From positions 1 to 28,754 of IMG/VR virus record IMGVR_UViG_3300045971_000506: a stretch of 28,754 nucleotides of DNA; one strand, 5' to 3'. Origin of the DNA: a virus. Made by a program: the position numbers and the translations under genes. The notes beneath the pieces are model-generated. The model saw nothing but the letters and a program-made list of their open reading frames with translations, was not told the origin of the DNA and did not search any database. Shown in pieces: positions 1 to 6,592 of the stretch (its first letter is position 1; each line of letters begins with the position of its first letter).

Positions 1-108
1 TATTCGAAAGAGGTTTCTCTGGTCGAAGCGCTGCATTTGGACACCATCTCTGGTTACGGTCAACGCGCCACGGGAACGAAGTACCTGATCAACCCCCACA
101 AGACATGA
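1..108 (+). CDS. C-terminal end of an unidentified protein (5' partial)
   Basis: Frame 1 is open from the left edge to TGA at 106-108 and encodes 35 residues ending GTKYLINPHKT. The ending Gly-x-Gly-x-x-x-x-Gly-Thr-x-Tyr-Leu resembles the last beta-hairpin (wing) of winged-helix domains such as those closing Fic or AlbA/RecG-like regulators, but this is only a motif impression. The gene lies outside the phage late operon and is probably part of the host flank. Only the last residues are visible, so no function is assigned. Confidence 0.45.
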   Translation, partial: YSKEVSLVEALHLDTISGYGQRATGTKYLINPHKT

Positions 109-231
109 ACTTGCTCGGTTAAATAGCGGCCCAGAGGCATCCACTGTTTCGATTGCATCTCGGCCAAGTATGGAATCGGCTTGGTCCTGACGTTTTCGCC
201 CGCGCCGGTGCCCACTAACCCCTACGAACAA

Positions 232-453
232 ATGAACGCACTGCACCCCAAGAAACTGCTGCTTACCAAGTGGACAGCGGTAAAGCCCATCGCCAAGAAC
301 AAGCACTTTCTGGTCTCGCAGGTGATTGAGCCGGAATTGCCCGGGGACGCGATTGAATGGGTTGAATTGGAAGCGGTGTATTCCAAGTCCCAGGTCCGCC
401 TTGCTTGGCGAGACCTGCGTGATGCAACCCAATGGAAGCAAGGGTGGGTTTGA
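232..453 (+). CDS. DUF2389 / TIGR02450 family Trp-rich small protein
   Basis: A 73-residue protein with the layout of the Trp-rich TIGR02450 (DUF2389) family: an N-terminal HPKKLLLTKWTAV block, a central KHFLV strand, and a C-terminal AWRDLRD...WKQGWV block carrying the conserved tryptophans. The length fits the family, which is usually about 70 residues. ATG 232 is chosen because the family similarity begins there. In-frame TTG 181 and GTG 208 would add up to 17 residues of poor quality. No clear Shine-Dalgarno site precedes ATG 232. The family has no established function; it is a chromosomal gene in many proteobacteria, which supports reading this end of the window as host DNA rather than phage. 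Confidence 0.72.
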   Translation: MNALHPKKLLLTKWTAVKPIAKNKHFLVSQVIEPELPGDAIEWVELEAVYSKSQVRLAWRDLRDATQWKQGWV

Positions 454-461
454 GCGAACCC

Positions 462-632
462 ATGACCCCCAACTGGTACGAACCCCACATCCTGCCCGCA
501 GCTCTGGACTTTGCCTGTGGCATGCCCATGATTTTGCGCATGCGCCAACTATCGGTGCGGCGGTCAGAGCCCTTCATGGCATCGATTGCGGGATGGGTCA
601 GGCGTTTGATAAGCGAAAAAGCCTGCTACTGA
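462..632 (+). pseudogene. Truncated start of a class I SAM-dependent methyltransferase
   Basis: The first ~30 residues (NWYEPHILPAALDFACGMP, then MILRMRQ) match the characteristic N-terminus of small UbiE-like class I SAM methyltransferases, which normally run on into a V.P...GRVLEIG glycine-rich SAM motif. Here the similarity stops at about position 555. It is replaced by ~25 unrelated residues (LSVRRSEPF...) and TGA at 630-632, so the SAM-binding core is absent. The simplest reading is a host gene cut by integration of the adjacent prophage, with the breakpoint near 550-560. A decayed gene or coincidental resemblance is possible. A GAGCGA sequence lies upstream of ATG 462, and the gene follows the Trp-rich gene by 8 bp. 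Confidence 0.5.
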
Positions 633-671
633 TTAAATAGCAGGCTTTCAAGTACCCTTGCGGGTTTTTTT
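618..671 (+). terminator. Rho-independent terminator, two stacked hairpins
   Basis: A perfect 11-bp inverted repeat (618-628 with 638-648, 9-nt loop, arm AAAGCCTGCTA) is followed by a small ACCC/GGGT hairpin at 654-665 that runs into seven T residues (665-671). It lies directly after the truncated methyltransferase ORF. It also lies beyond the end of the leftward gene that stops at 765, so it could act on either side. Confidence 0.6.
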
Positions 672-764
672 GGCTCCAAGACAAATCGTGTCTAAGAGTC
701 GGAACGATAGAAATAGAGCGGCCCAAGGTGTTCCCACGATTGATCAGGAAGGCTGCTTGAGCGC

Positions 765-1310
765 TCATTTCGGTTTGGCCGTAACAGCCATGGTCTGATC
801 GATGTCAAACAGATTCTTGAAAAACATGTGCCGCCAGGGCAATGGAGTGATCTGATCTCGCATGTTGAAAGCTTCACACATCTCGTTGTGGCACTGGGTC
901 ACCAGTGCGCCCAAAGAAGCGGGCTCCTGCGCTGAGAGGCTGGCATTTTCCGATTCGAACTTGGCAAGCTGCGCTGCAGAAACATCCCCTCCTAGGGCAA
1001 GAATCTGGGCTTCCAGGCGCCGGAAGTCTCTCGCGAGCTCCGCATGCTTGCGTGCCTTGGCCGATGGCCCGTACACAAGTGAAATTGTGGCCACGATTGT
1101 GATGACCGCCGCAATGGTGGGGCCCCAAACGCTTTGCGGGGTCTTGAACTGCGCAAAAGCAGCCGCACCACCAAGAGCGCTCACAGCCTTGGATAATTTG
1201 TCGACGCCATCCAGAAACCTCTCACGCTTGAGGTGGTACAAGGCCGAAAGCCGGATGTTCCACAGCAAATCCCAGGTTGAGGGCGTTGCGGGGGCAGTGT
1301 CATCTGGCAT
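765..1310 (-). CDS. SLATT-like two-helix membrane protein, accessory (moron)
   Basis: A 181-residue protein. The start at 1308-1310 (MPDDTAPATP) is chosen because AGGAG lies 9 nt upstream; the open frame extends further but that part is low-quality. Order of parts: an N-terminal helix rich in basic residues (TWDLLWNIRLSALYHLKRER), a weakly hydrophobic stretch (KAVSALGGAAAF), a clear membrane helix (WGPTIAAVITIVATISLVYG), then a long charged helical tail. A juxtamembrane helix, a two-helix hairpin and a helical tail are the pattern of SLATT-type proteins, which act as membrane effectors in nucleotide-signalled defence systems. No partner nucleotidyltransferase or SLOG gene is visible, so an effector role is not shown. 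It may equally be a conserved phage membrane protein of unknown role. Confidence 0.6.
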   Translation of the reverse strand: MPDDTAPATPSTWDLLWNIRLSALYHLKRERFLDGVDKLSKAVSALGGAAAFAQFKTPQSVWGPTIAAVITIVATISLVYGPSAKARKHAELARDFRRLEAQILALGGDVSAAQLAKFESENASLSAQEPASLGALVTQCHNEMCEAFNMRDQITPLPWRHMFFKNLFDIDQTMAVTAKPK

Positions 1311-1320
1311 TTGGGAACTC

Positions 1321-1509
1321 CTACTTCGGTTTGGGTTGGGGCGTAGGCCGAGTCTGAAACACAGTGGTCTGGCGCTGATTTTCACCGAGTATGCGCGTGC
1401 CGTTTTGGGGCGCTTGCCGAATATCCGGTGCCGACCCAGGGCGCTGAATACTGCCGGGCTTGTTGATGGGCGGTGTATTGGTGTTCTTGGTAACCATTGG
1501 GGGGTCCAT
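1321..1509 (-). CDS. Small proline-rich, probably disordered peptide
   Basis: A 62-residue ORF in the same direction as the SLATT-like gene, ending 11 bp before that gene starts, so the two would be co-transcribed. It is rich in Pro, Thr, Gln and Asn (repeated TPP, KPGS, RPGS) and ends TPQPKPK, with no predicted hydrophobic core. The start ATG is at 1507-1509; an alternative ATG four codons in gives MVTKNTN. There is no strong ribosome-binding site. The composition and tight spacing suggest a real but disordered peptide, possibly a chaperone or linker partner of the neighbour. It could also be a fortuitous ORF. No family recognised. Confidence 0.38.
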   Translation of the reverse strand: MDPPMVTKNTNTPPINKPGSIQRPGSAPDIRQAPQNGTRILGENQRQTTVFQTRPTPQPKPK

Positions 1510-1584
1510 TCTGATTTATTTAAGATGGATTCGACCCATCTTTGCGCAAGCTTACCACTGCGCATTTTTAGCATGTTTCAATAC

Positions 1585-1613
1585 ATTACACCTATGAAAT
1601 GGAATAAATTCAA
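1585..1613 (-). promoter_or_regulatory. Candidate sigma-70 promoter for the leftward accessory pair
   Basis: On the minus strand TTGAAT (1613-1608) and TGTAAT (1590-1585) are separated by exactly 17 nt, in an AT-rich stretch. Transcription would begin near 1578 and reach the Pro-rich ORF start at 1509 after ~70 nt. Judged by consensus match only. Confidence 0.4.
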
Positions 1614-1698
1614 AAACCAATGCACTGCGCTTTTCATGTGCTAAAGTTCAACCGTCCCGAAAGGGATCGGGATTGGCGTCCCGGTAACACGGCGCAGT

Positions 1699-1730
1699 AA
1701 GCCGCGCCCAATTATGGTCAGCGGCTTTTT
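1699..1730 (+). terminator. Terminator-like hairpin with T run
   Basis: AAGCCGC (1699-1705) pairs with GCGGCTT (1721-1727) across a 15-nt loop and is followed by five T residues (1726-1730). It lies in the non-coding stretch between the leftward accessory pair and the gene starting at 1885. It could end a rightward transcript or act as an attenuator in that gene's leader. Confidence 0.45.
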
Positions 1731-1756
1731 CATGCGCAACGCATGGCCCCCTTTTT

Positions 1757-1828
1757 GGCGGACCGTGCGGGGGCACTCGCAAGAGTGCGCCGGTCCGTGT
1801 CCGGTACGCCAACCCCGTACGGTCTGCC
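1757..1828 (+). promoter_or_regulatory. Structured 5' leader with two competing stems
   Basis: This non-coding DNA lies 60-130 bp before the gene at 1885. One fold pairs GGACCG (1760-1765) with CGGTCC (1791-1796) around an inner CACTC-gcaa-GAGTG hairpin. A second, mutually exclusive fold pairs 1757-1771 with 1814-1828 (15 positions, two mismatches). Alternative pairings of this kind are typical of regulatory leaders, but no known riboswitch class is recognised. The rest of the 1575-1884 gap holds the candidate promoter and terminator listed separately. Confidence 0.35.
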
Positions 1829-1884
1829 TCCTGTGATTGGCGTCGCTTGAGGCAGGTTTTTCGACCTGTTACACGGAGTCAACC

Positions 1885-2262
1885 ATGACTGACACACGTT
1901 TCCCCGATGACGACACTTCCCCTGCGCCTGCCCATGATCCGAGCCTTCCCTGGACCGGCATTGGGCGGGTGGAAATACCCCGGCCGCCTCATCTTTTCGT
2001 TGATCCAGAAGACGAGCCTTTGGTGATGCACGAAGATTTGCTGGAGCTGCTTGCGGATACCAAGGCCAGCTACTGCGCCGTCGCCGTGCTGGTGAACCTG
2101 CTGAGGGGGTCACCAGATCATCCCTTGAACGCCATGGACTGCAGTGGGCTTTCTGAGCTGATGGGCAGTGTCCAGGGGCGTATTGAGCTGACGCTGGACG
2201 GGCTTGTCATGGTGGCGACTGCTTTGGGCCTACCAAATGCGCGGGAGTTCGCCCACGGCTAA
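1885..2262 (+). CDS. Small helical protein, paralogue of the protein at 14424
   Basis: 125 residues. ATG 1885 is chosen over an upstream in-frame TTG because GGAG sits 6 nt before it (1875-1878). The first ~50 residues are acidic and Pro-rich (DDDTSPAPAHDPSLPW). The C-terminal ~70 residues are helical and contain LLRGSPDHPL followed by GLSELMGSV and DGLVMV. The same core order (LLRG-x-P-x-PL, GL-x-E, SV-x-x-R, DGL-x-V) recurs in the 76-residue protein at 14424-14654, so the two are probably homologous. It is a lone rightward gene that converges with the secreted-protein gene 38 bp downstream. No known family recognised and no function inferred beyond a possible protein-protein interaction role. 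Confidence 0.68.
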   Translation: MTDTRFPDDDTSPAPAHDPSLPWTGIGRVEIPRPPHLFVDPEDEPLVMHEDLLELLADTKASYCAVAVLVNLLRGSPDHPLNAMDCSGLSELMGSVQGRIELTLDGLVMVATALGLPNAREFAHG

Positions 2263-2300
2263 CAGATAGAGCGGTCGGGGTACTTACCAATTGATACGGG

Positions 2301-2906
2301 CTACTTTGTGTCCAAAGCTCGGCGCTTTGCATTGCCCCGATCCAATACAGCCTCATTAAATTTCCGGTCCTTTTGCCACTTTGCAAAGGCAGCCTCATCC
2401 CGCAGAAAAACTTCAATTCCATTGAATTCAATGTATTGCTTTTTGGCCCATGAAATCGCTAAAGCTTGCGTTCCTTGCTTCCACACTGTATGACTGAAGA
2501 CTCCATTTGGGTCCTTTGGATAGGGCGATGTTTTTCCATAGGACTGTCTGAGCGCAACGATGAAATCTGCCAATTGCCCAAAGTCCATCGTTTGCATCTC
2601 AAACTTAACTTGTATCAACCTGTCATCTGCAAAAAGAAGAGATGCAGGGTTTTCCAGTTGCTGACCTGCAAAAGTTTCTATGGCTACGTCACAACCAAGA
2701 CTGTTGGTAATGCGCAGCCCAGGATAATCGTCCTGCAACGTTCGCAGCGGCTTATCCAACTCATTAACTCCAAGCACAGACGTAGCGCAGGCAACTTCGG
2801 GTGATTGCCCAAGTTGCAGCCCTTTTATTGACATTGGCTCTGCCGACCAGGCCTGCCAGTGAAATAAGAGCACGAATGTGAAAACAAAAATCTTTGCATT
2901 TGCCAT
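2301..2906 (-). CDS. Secreted/periplasmic protein with signal peptide, accessory (moron)
   Basis: 201 residues, beginning with a clear Sec signal peptide: basic start MANAK, hydrophobic core IFVFTFVLLF, and an Ala-x-Ala-like site (AWSA|EP) near residue 22. The mature part has two Cys (about residues 40 and 73, CATS and GCDV) that could form a disulphide, and a Lys-rich C-terminus. AGAGAG lies ~6 nt before the ATG. The gene is more AT-rich than its neighbours and runs against the late operon, with a convergent gene on one side and the terminase leader on the other. These are the usual marks of a moron expressed from the prophage. Family not recognised. A lysogenic-conversion role such as altering the envelope is conjecture. 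Confidence 0.68.
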   Translation of the reverse strand: MANAKIFVFTFVLLFHWQAWSAEPMSIKGLQLGQSPEVACATSVLGVNELDKPLRTLQDDYPGLRITNSLGCDVAIETFAGQQLENPASLLFADDRLIQVKFEMQTMDFGQLADFIVALRQSYGKTSPYPKDPNGVFSHTVWKQGTQALAISWAKKQYIEFNGIEVFLRDEAAFAKWQKDRKFNEAVLDRGNAKRRALDTK

Positions 2907-3080
2907 TTTTTCTCTCTACGTTGATATGTGGTGCTGCATAGCTTACCGTTTGACTTTGCTTGTTTTGCTCTGAAGGGCTGGATACATTGGCGTCACGCCT
3001 TGGGGCGTGTCTCCCTGATCGTTTAGCGACGGCGATCAATTTGGGCTTGTTCCGGCAACGGCTCAGGCCCTTTTTTTGCG

Positions 3081-3103
3081 CCAATTTCCCCCCTTTTTTT
3101 GTC
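3081..3103 (+). repeat. C6T7 element, copy 1, upstream of small terminase
   Basis: The 23-bp sequence CCAA(TT)T-C6-T7-GTC lies 18 bp before the terminase start. A second copy differing at only two positions lies at 14721-14743, upstream of the capsid fusion gene. The remainder of the 2907-3120 gap holds a 6-bp hairpin (CACGCC/GGCGTG, 2994-3009), a TGATCG/CGATCA inverted repeat (3016-3038) and an earlier T7 run (3071-3077). No gene is seen in it. Confidence 0.7.
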
Positions 3104-3120
3104 ACCGGTGAAGCCCGACT

Positions 3121-4080
3121 ATGGGCACCATGGCAAAGGACTGGACGGCTCAACTATCGATGGTGAATTTTCGCTGTGACGTGTGCAAACACGCCTGGGA
3201 AGATGAGCCGGATTTAATTGAGGAAGCGCCGGAGCTGGAGCACCACCCGTACCGCTATTTTGGCGACTGCCCGGTGTGCCATGCCGAGCTGCAGCCGCAG
3301 GCTTCGTGGGCGCGCGCCCTGATGAAGGCGCACCAGGCATCCACCGGCCCGCGCACACCCGAAGGCATAGCCCGCGCAGCCAAGAACCTGGAAGGCCACC
3401 CCAACGCTGAGGCCCAGCTACGCACCCGCTTCAATGCCATGAAGCACGGCATGGCGGCCAAGACGGCCACCTATTTCCCGGCCAAGCCTGACGGCTACAG
3501 CTTTTGTGCCCAGTGCGAGACCAACCGCACCTGGTGCGGCCAGCAGGCGGCATGCGTCAAGCAGACCGAAATCTTCATGCTGCACCACGCGGCGTTTGAG
3601 TCGCGCAATCCGCGCGTGCTGTCCGGAATCCATGCGGACCTGCAGGCGGGCCTGACGGCCATGCTGCAGATGCTGATGCAGGGCGCCCTGGCCGATGGCG
3701 TGGTGATCAAGCAGCCCAAGGTGGAGCTGGACCGGGAGGGCAACAGCGTGACGCTGACTTACCTGGATGAGGCCGGTAAGCGCCAGTACATCTACGACCA
3801 CCACGCGCACCCGGCGCTGAAGGCCATATCGGTCTTTGTCAGCCGCCTGGGCCTGTCCATGAACGACCTGGGCATGACGGTGCGTGCCAGCGACCCCGAG
3901 GGTGAAGACAGCGGCGGCGTGCTCAAGCTCGATGACGACACGCGGGAGACGCTGAGCGACTTCAATCGACGGATGCTGGGCGTGATGGCCGGCGCCAAAG
4001 AAATGCTGGACCAGGCCGGCAAGGCCACCAAGGCAGACCCCGTATTGATGGCGCACGAAGCGAGAGAAGGTAAATCATGA
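3121..4080 (+). CDS. Terminase small subunit (probable), with Cys-cluster domains
   Basis: 319 residues. The assignment rests on position immediately upstream of the large terminase and on resemblance to phage small terminases sharing a TGPRTPEGIARAAKNLEGHP...RFNAMKHG block (here about residues 76-110). Small terminases recognise the viral DNA and load it on the large subunit for packaging. There are two Cys clusters: CDVC...CPVCH (about residues 20-60) looks like a rubredoxin-type zinc knuckle, and CAQC...C...C (about 129-145) is a second possible metal site. The C-terminal third is acidic and helical. GGTGAAG 7 nt before ATG 3121 supports this start; ATG 3130 is an alternative. The stop overlaps the next start (ATGA). 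Confidence 0.68.
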   Translation: MGTMAKDWTAQLSMVNFRCDVCKHAWEDEPDLIEEAPELEHHPYRYFGDCPVCHAELQPQASWARALMKAHQASTGPRTPEGIARAAKNLEGHPNAEAQLRTRFNAMKHGMAAKTATYFPAKPDGYSFCAQCETNRTWCGQQAACVKQTEIFMLHHAAFESRNPRVLSGIHADLQAGLTAMLQMLMQGALADGVVIKQPKVELDREGNSVTLTYLDEAGKRQYIYDHHAHPALKAISVFVSRLGLSMNDLGMTVRASDPEGEDSGGVLKLDDDTRETLSDFNRRMLGVMAGAKEMLDQAGKATKADPVLMAHEAREGKS

Positions 4081-4637
4081 CGATAGAACAGTGGAAACAA
4101 ATGGATGCAATTGCAAAGGTTTGCCATGAGGTAAACCGTGCTTACTGCCAGTCTTTGGGTGACGACAGTCAGCCCGCTTGGGCGGACGCGCCAGAGTGGC
4201 AGCGATCCAGCGCCCGCATGGGTGTTGATCTGCATACCATGGGCGACTTTGGGCCAGAGTCCAGTCACATCAGCTGGATGAAGCAAAAGCTTGACGATGG
4301 CTGGAAATACGGTCCAGTGAAGGACCCGGAGAAGAAAGAGCATCCCTGCATCGTTCCATTTGCAAATCTGCCGCGCGAGCAGCAGTCCAAGGACTTCATT
4401 TTCCGTTCTGTGGTGCACGCGCTGCGCGGCCTGGGAATGACGGTAAAAAAGGCCGAAGCTGATATTGCTATGTTGCGTGGCGCCCTGGTTGGACTGATTG
4501 GCGCAGACACAGAATCCGAGTTGGTTTGCATGGAAGCCACGATGCGCTTGCTACCAGCGCCAGAAGCGGATAAGGCCGTTTCAATTAATGCGATCCAAGC
4601 GCTGCTGGCGACCATTCCTCCCAAGCAACGGGCCTAA
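4077..4637 (+). CDS. RyR-domain protein
   Basis: 186 residues. The first ~115 match the RyR domain (Pfam PF02026): HEVNRAYCQSLGDDSQPAW, then W-x-x-S-A-x-x-G, HTMGDFGPESSH-x-x-W, GWKYGPVKDPEKKEHPC, and PF-x-x-LP-x-x-QQ-x-KD-x-x-F. This domain occurs in eukaryotic ryanodine receptors and widely in bacteria and phages, where its role is unsettled; it is thought to bind ligands, possibly nucleotide-derived. The last ~70 residues are an unrelated helical extension. The start overlaps the terminase small-subunit stop by 4 nt, and the large subunit begins 3 bp after the stop. It is therefore translated within the packaging operon, which hints at a packaging or early-infection role, though this is not demonstrated. 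Confidence 0.85.
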   Translation: MTIEQWKQMDAIAKVCHEVNRAYCQSLGDDSQPAWADAPEWQRSSARMGVDLHTMGDFGPESSHISWMKQKLDDGWKYGPVKDPEKKEHPCIVPFANLPREQQSKDFIFRSVVHALRGLGMTVKKAEADIAMLRGALVGLIGADTESELVCMEATMRLLPAPEADKAVSINAIQALLATIPPKQRA

Positions 4638-4640
4638 CCC

Positions 4641-6239
4641 ATGCGCTCCACCGCCGCCGAACGCAAGAAGTCCTCGATCGTTGCCGAACGGGAGATCATG
4701 CGCTTTGCGGTGGCTGATCCTGAGACCGGCATTAAGCCGCACGCCCTGTGGCACAAGCATGTGCACAACGTGGAGCTGGACCCGATGCAGGTGCTCAAGA
4801 TGCACGAGATGGACCTGCACCCCAACACCGTGGACAACAGTTCGCGTCGCACGGGCAAGACGGCGGTGAAGGAAATGCACAACCTGGAGGTGCTGGCCAC
4901 CACGCCGCACCAGGACTGTGGCATTGTGGCGCCGCGGATGCAGCAGAGCCAGAACAACCTGAATTACATGATCGATGCGATCAAGCGCAGCGCCATGTTG
5001 AAGGCCTTCATCAATTACTCGAGCGGGCGCATGCATCTGCGCGACACAGGGTTTGAGTTTGTGAACCACAGCCGGGCGGCGGCCTTCGGCATCATGAGCC
5101 AGATAGATGGTGAGTCCCTGACCATTGGCGACCTTGAGGAAATTGACGACATGCCGCAAGAGCGGCTGATGAGCCGCTTCCTACCCATGCTGGGCGCCGC
5201 GCGACGCCTGGGTGTGGATCCGCGCAGCAGCTCGTTCAAGCCGTCCGTCCGCATTTCTGGCGTTTTCAAGGGCGCCGGCGTGCTGCAGCGGCTCATCGAT
5301 ACCGGGGAATACCACGTCCTGCCGGTTGTCAATGTGCACCTGGGCGTGAAGATGGGCATGGTGAATGTCGAGTGGGCCAAGTCCATGGCGGTGCAGATGA
5401 GCCAGGAGGAATACATCCGCCAGTTGCTGTGTATCAACATCAAGGCGCGCAACTGGATCTGGGAGGAGCACATCCGCCATGCCTGTGCCCTGGGCCTCGA
5501 GGCAGGACTGCAGCGAGCTGAGCCACTGCCTGGCCAGCGCTACAAGCGCCGCGGCCTGATCGGTCTGGGGTATGACCACACCGGACATGGTGAGACCCCG
5601 GAGGCATCAAAAAGCGCTCTGGTGATCGTGGAAGTGATGGGCAACTGGCTGACCTTCCCCTTTGTGAAGCTGTGGGAGCCCGGCGTCAGCGATTCGACAC
5701 TGCGCCAGGACATCGTGGCGATCTGGGACTACTTTCGCCCGGACTACGCGATCGGTGATGCATACGGTGTCGGGATGATGACCGCGGTCAATGACGATCT
5801 GTTCCGCAAGGGCCTGACCGAGGTGAACCGCGAGACGGTGAACGACGGCCAGAGCAACGCTACGAGCTGGGGCATGTGGGCGTTTGCCCCAATGCGCTTT
5901 GAGGGGATGACAAAGCACGTGATGGCCAGCGCCGTGCGTGAGGCCTTCCATAACAGCCGCGCTGCCTTTCCGTACGTCGATACAGGATGGGACCAGGAGG
6001 ACAAGACATGGACCACTTTCATGCGCCAACTTGGGAATATGAAGGCGCTGCCTACGCAGGCGAGCTACAGCAGTTTTCAGATGGTGGACACCAAGATCGG
6101 AGACGACTTGTTTGATGCGGTATGCGCCGGCGTGTACGCCTTGCTGACCCGAGGGCTGGCGGATGCGCCTGCGGTGATCCAGCAGCGCAAGGCGAGCCGG
6201 GCGAGCTTGTTGGGCATGGACGGGATGGTGATGCAATGA
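4641..6239 (+). CDS. terL: Terminase large subunit
   Basis: 532 residues, normal length for the packaging ATPase-nuclease that pumps DNA into the prohead and cuts it. Walker A is at residues 67-75 (SSRRTGKTA, Lys73). A hydrophobic-acidic stretch at 160-167 (LTIGDLEE) is the likely Walker B/catalytic glutamate. The C-terminal RNase H-like nuclease is marked by Asp312 (GLGYDHTG), Asp373 (YAIGDAYG) and Asp488-Asp489/Asp492 (GDDLFDAV). It is the third gene of the packaging block, and its TGA overlaps the ATG of the next gene. The start ATG 4641 lies 3 bp after the RyR gene. Confidence 0.9.
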   Translation: MRSTAAERKKSSIVAEREIMRFAVADPETGIKPHALWHKHVHNVELDPMQVLKMHEMDLHPNTVDNSSRRTGKTAVKEMHNLEVLATTPHQDCGIVAPRMQQSQNNLNYMIDAIKRSAMLKAFINYSSGRMHLRDTGFEFVNHSRAAAFGIMSQIDGESLTIGDLEEIDDMPQERLMSRFLPMLGAARRLGVDPRSSSFKPSVRISGVFKGAGVLQRLIDTGEYHVLPVVNVHLGVKMGMVNVEWAKSMAVQMSQEEYIRQLLCINIKARNWIWEEHIRHACALGLEAGLQRAEPLPGQRYKRRGLIGLGYDHTGHGETPEASKSALVIVEVMGNWLTFPFVKLWEPGVSDSTLRQDIVAIWDYFRPDYAIGDAYGVGMMTAVNDDLFRKGLTEVNRETVNDGQSNATSWGMWAFAPMRFEGMTKHVMASAVREAFHNSRAAFPYVDTGWDQEDKTWTTFMRQLGNMKALPTQASYSSFQMVDTKIGDDLFDAVCAGVYALLTRGLADAPAVIQQRKASRASLLGMDGMVMQ

Positions 6240-6592
6240 ACCCAGGCTTTTACAACATAACGGCCAAGCAGGGCGCCACCTGGCGGCTGCGTTTGAACTG
6301 GCGCGACGGTACCGGCGCGCAGGTGAATCTGGCCGGATCGCGGGCGCGCCTGGTGGTGCGGGCCAAGCCCGGTAGCGGCGTGGCGGTGCTGGACCTGGAC
6401 AGCCAGGGGGTGAGTCCGGCGATTGTGCTGGGCGCGAGCGACTACAACATCGTCGCCACGGTGAACAAGGTGACGATGGGCGCGATCAAGCCGTTTGGCT
6501 ACGTGTGGGACCTGGAAATAACCGATAGCCTGGGCGACGACTGGCCTCTGCTGACGGGGCGCTTTGACCTGGTGGGGAGCACGGTGCGATGA
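6236..6592 (+). CDS. Beta-sandwich virion protein, BppU-N-like
   Basis: 118 residues starting at ATG 6236, which overlaps the terminase stop (ATGA). The pattern GATWRLRLNWRDGTGAQVNLAGSRARLVV, then regularly spaced strands, Y-x-WDLEITDSLGD and a final LL-x-G-x-F is typical of small beta-sandwich domains found at the base of phage fibres, such as the BppU N-terminal type. It probably anchors the fibre encoded two genes downstream to the particle. Its position between terminase and portal does not tell whether that is a head or tail location. No enzymatic motifs. Confidence 0.62.
   Translation: MNPGFYNITAKQGATWRLRLNWRDGTGAQVNLAGSRARLVVRAKPGSGVAVLDLDSQGVSPAIVLGASDYNIVATVNKVTMGAIKPFGYVWDLEITDSLGDDWPLLTGRFDLVGSTVR

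Noticed and set aside
1311-1574. Upstream extension of the SLATT-like frame to 1574
   Set aside because: Low-quality Arg/Pro/Ser sequence overlapping the Pro-rich ORF; the AGGAG before 1310 supports the shorter protein.
862-1644. 260-codon rightward open frame opposite the SLATT-like gene
   Set aside because: No ribosome site. The leftward frame has a good AGGAG, membrane helix and coherent helical pattern.
3043-3077. GGGC...GCCC plus T7 as a terminator before the terminase leader
   Set aside because: The closing stem is only 4 bp with a large loop, and no upstream rightward gene needs terminating here.
3418-4056. 212-codon leftward open frame opposite small terminase
   Set aside because: His/Val/Leu/Arg-rich shadow with no recognisable domain; the rightward frame has family-like sequence.
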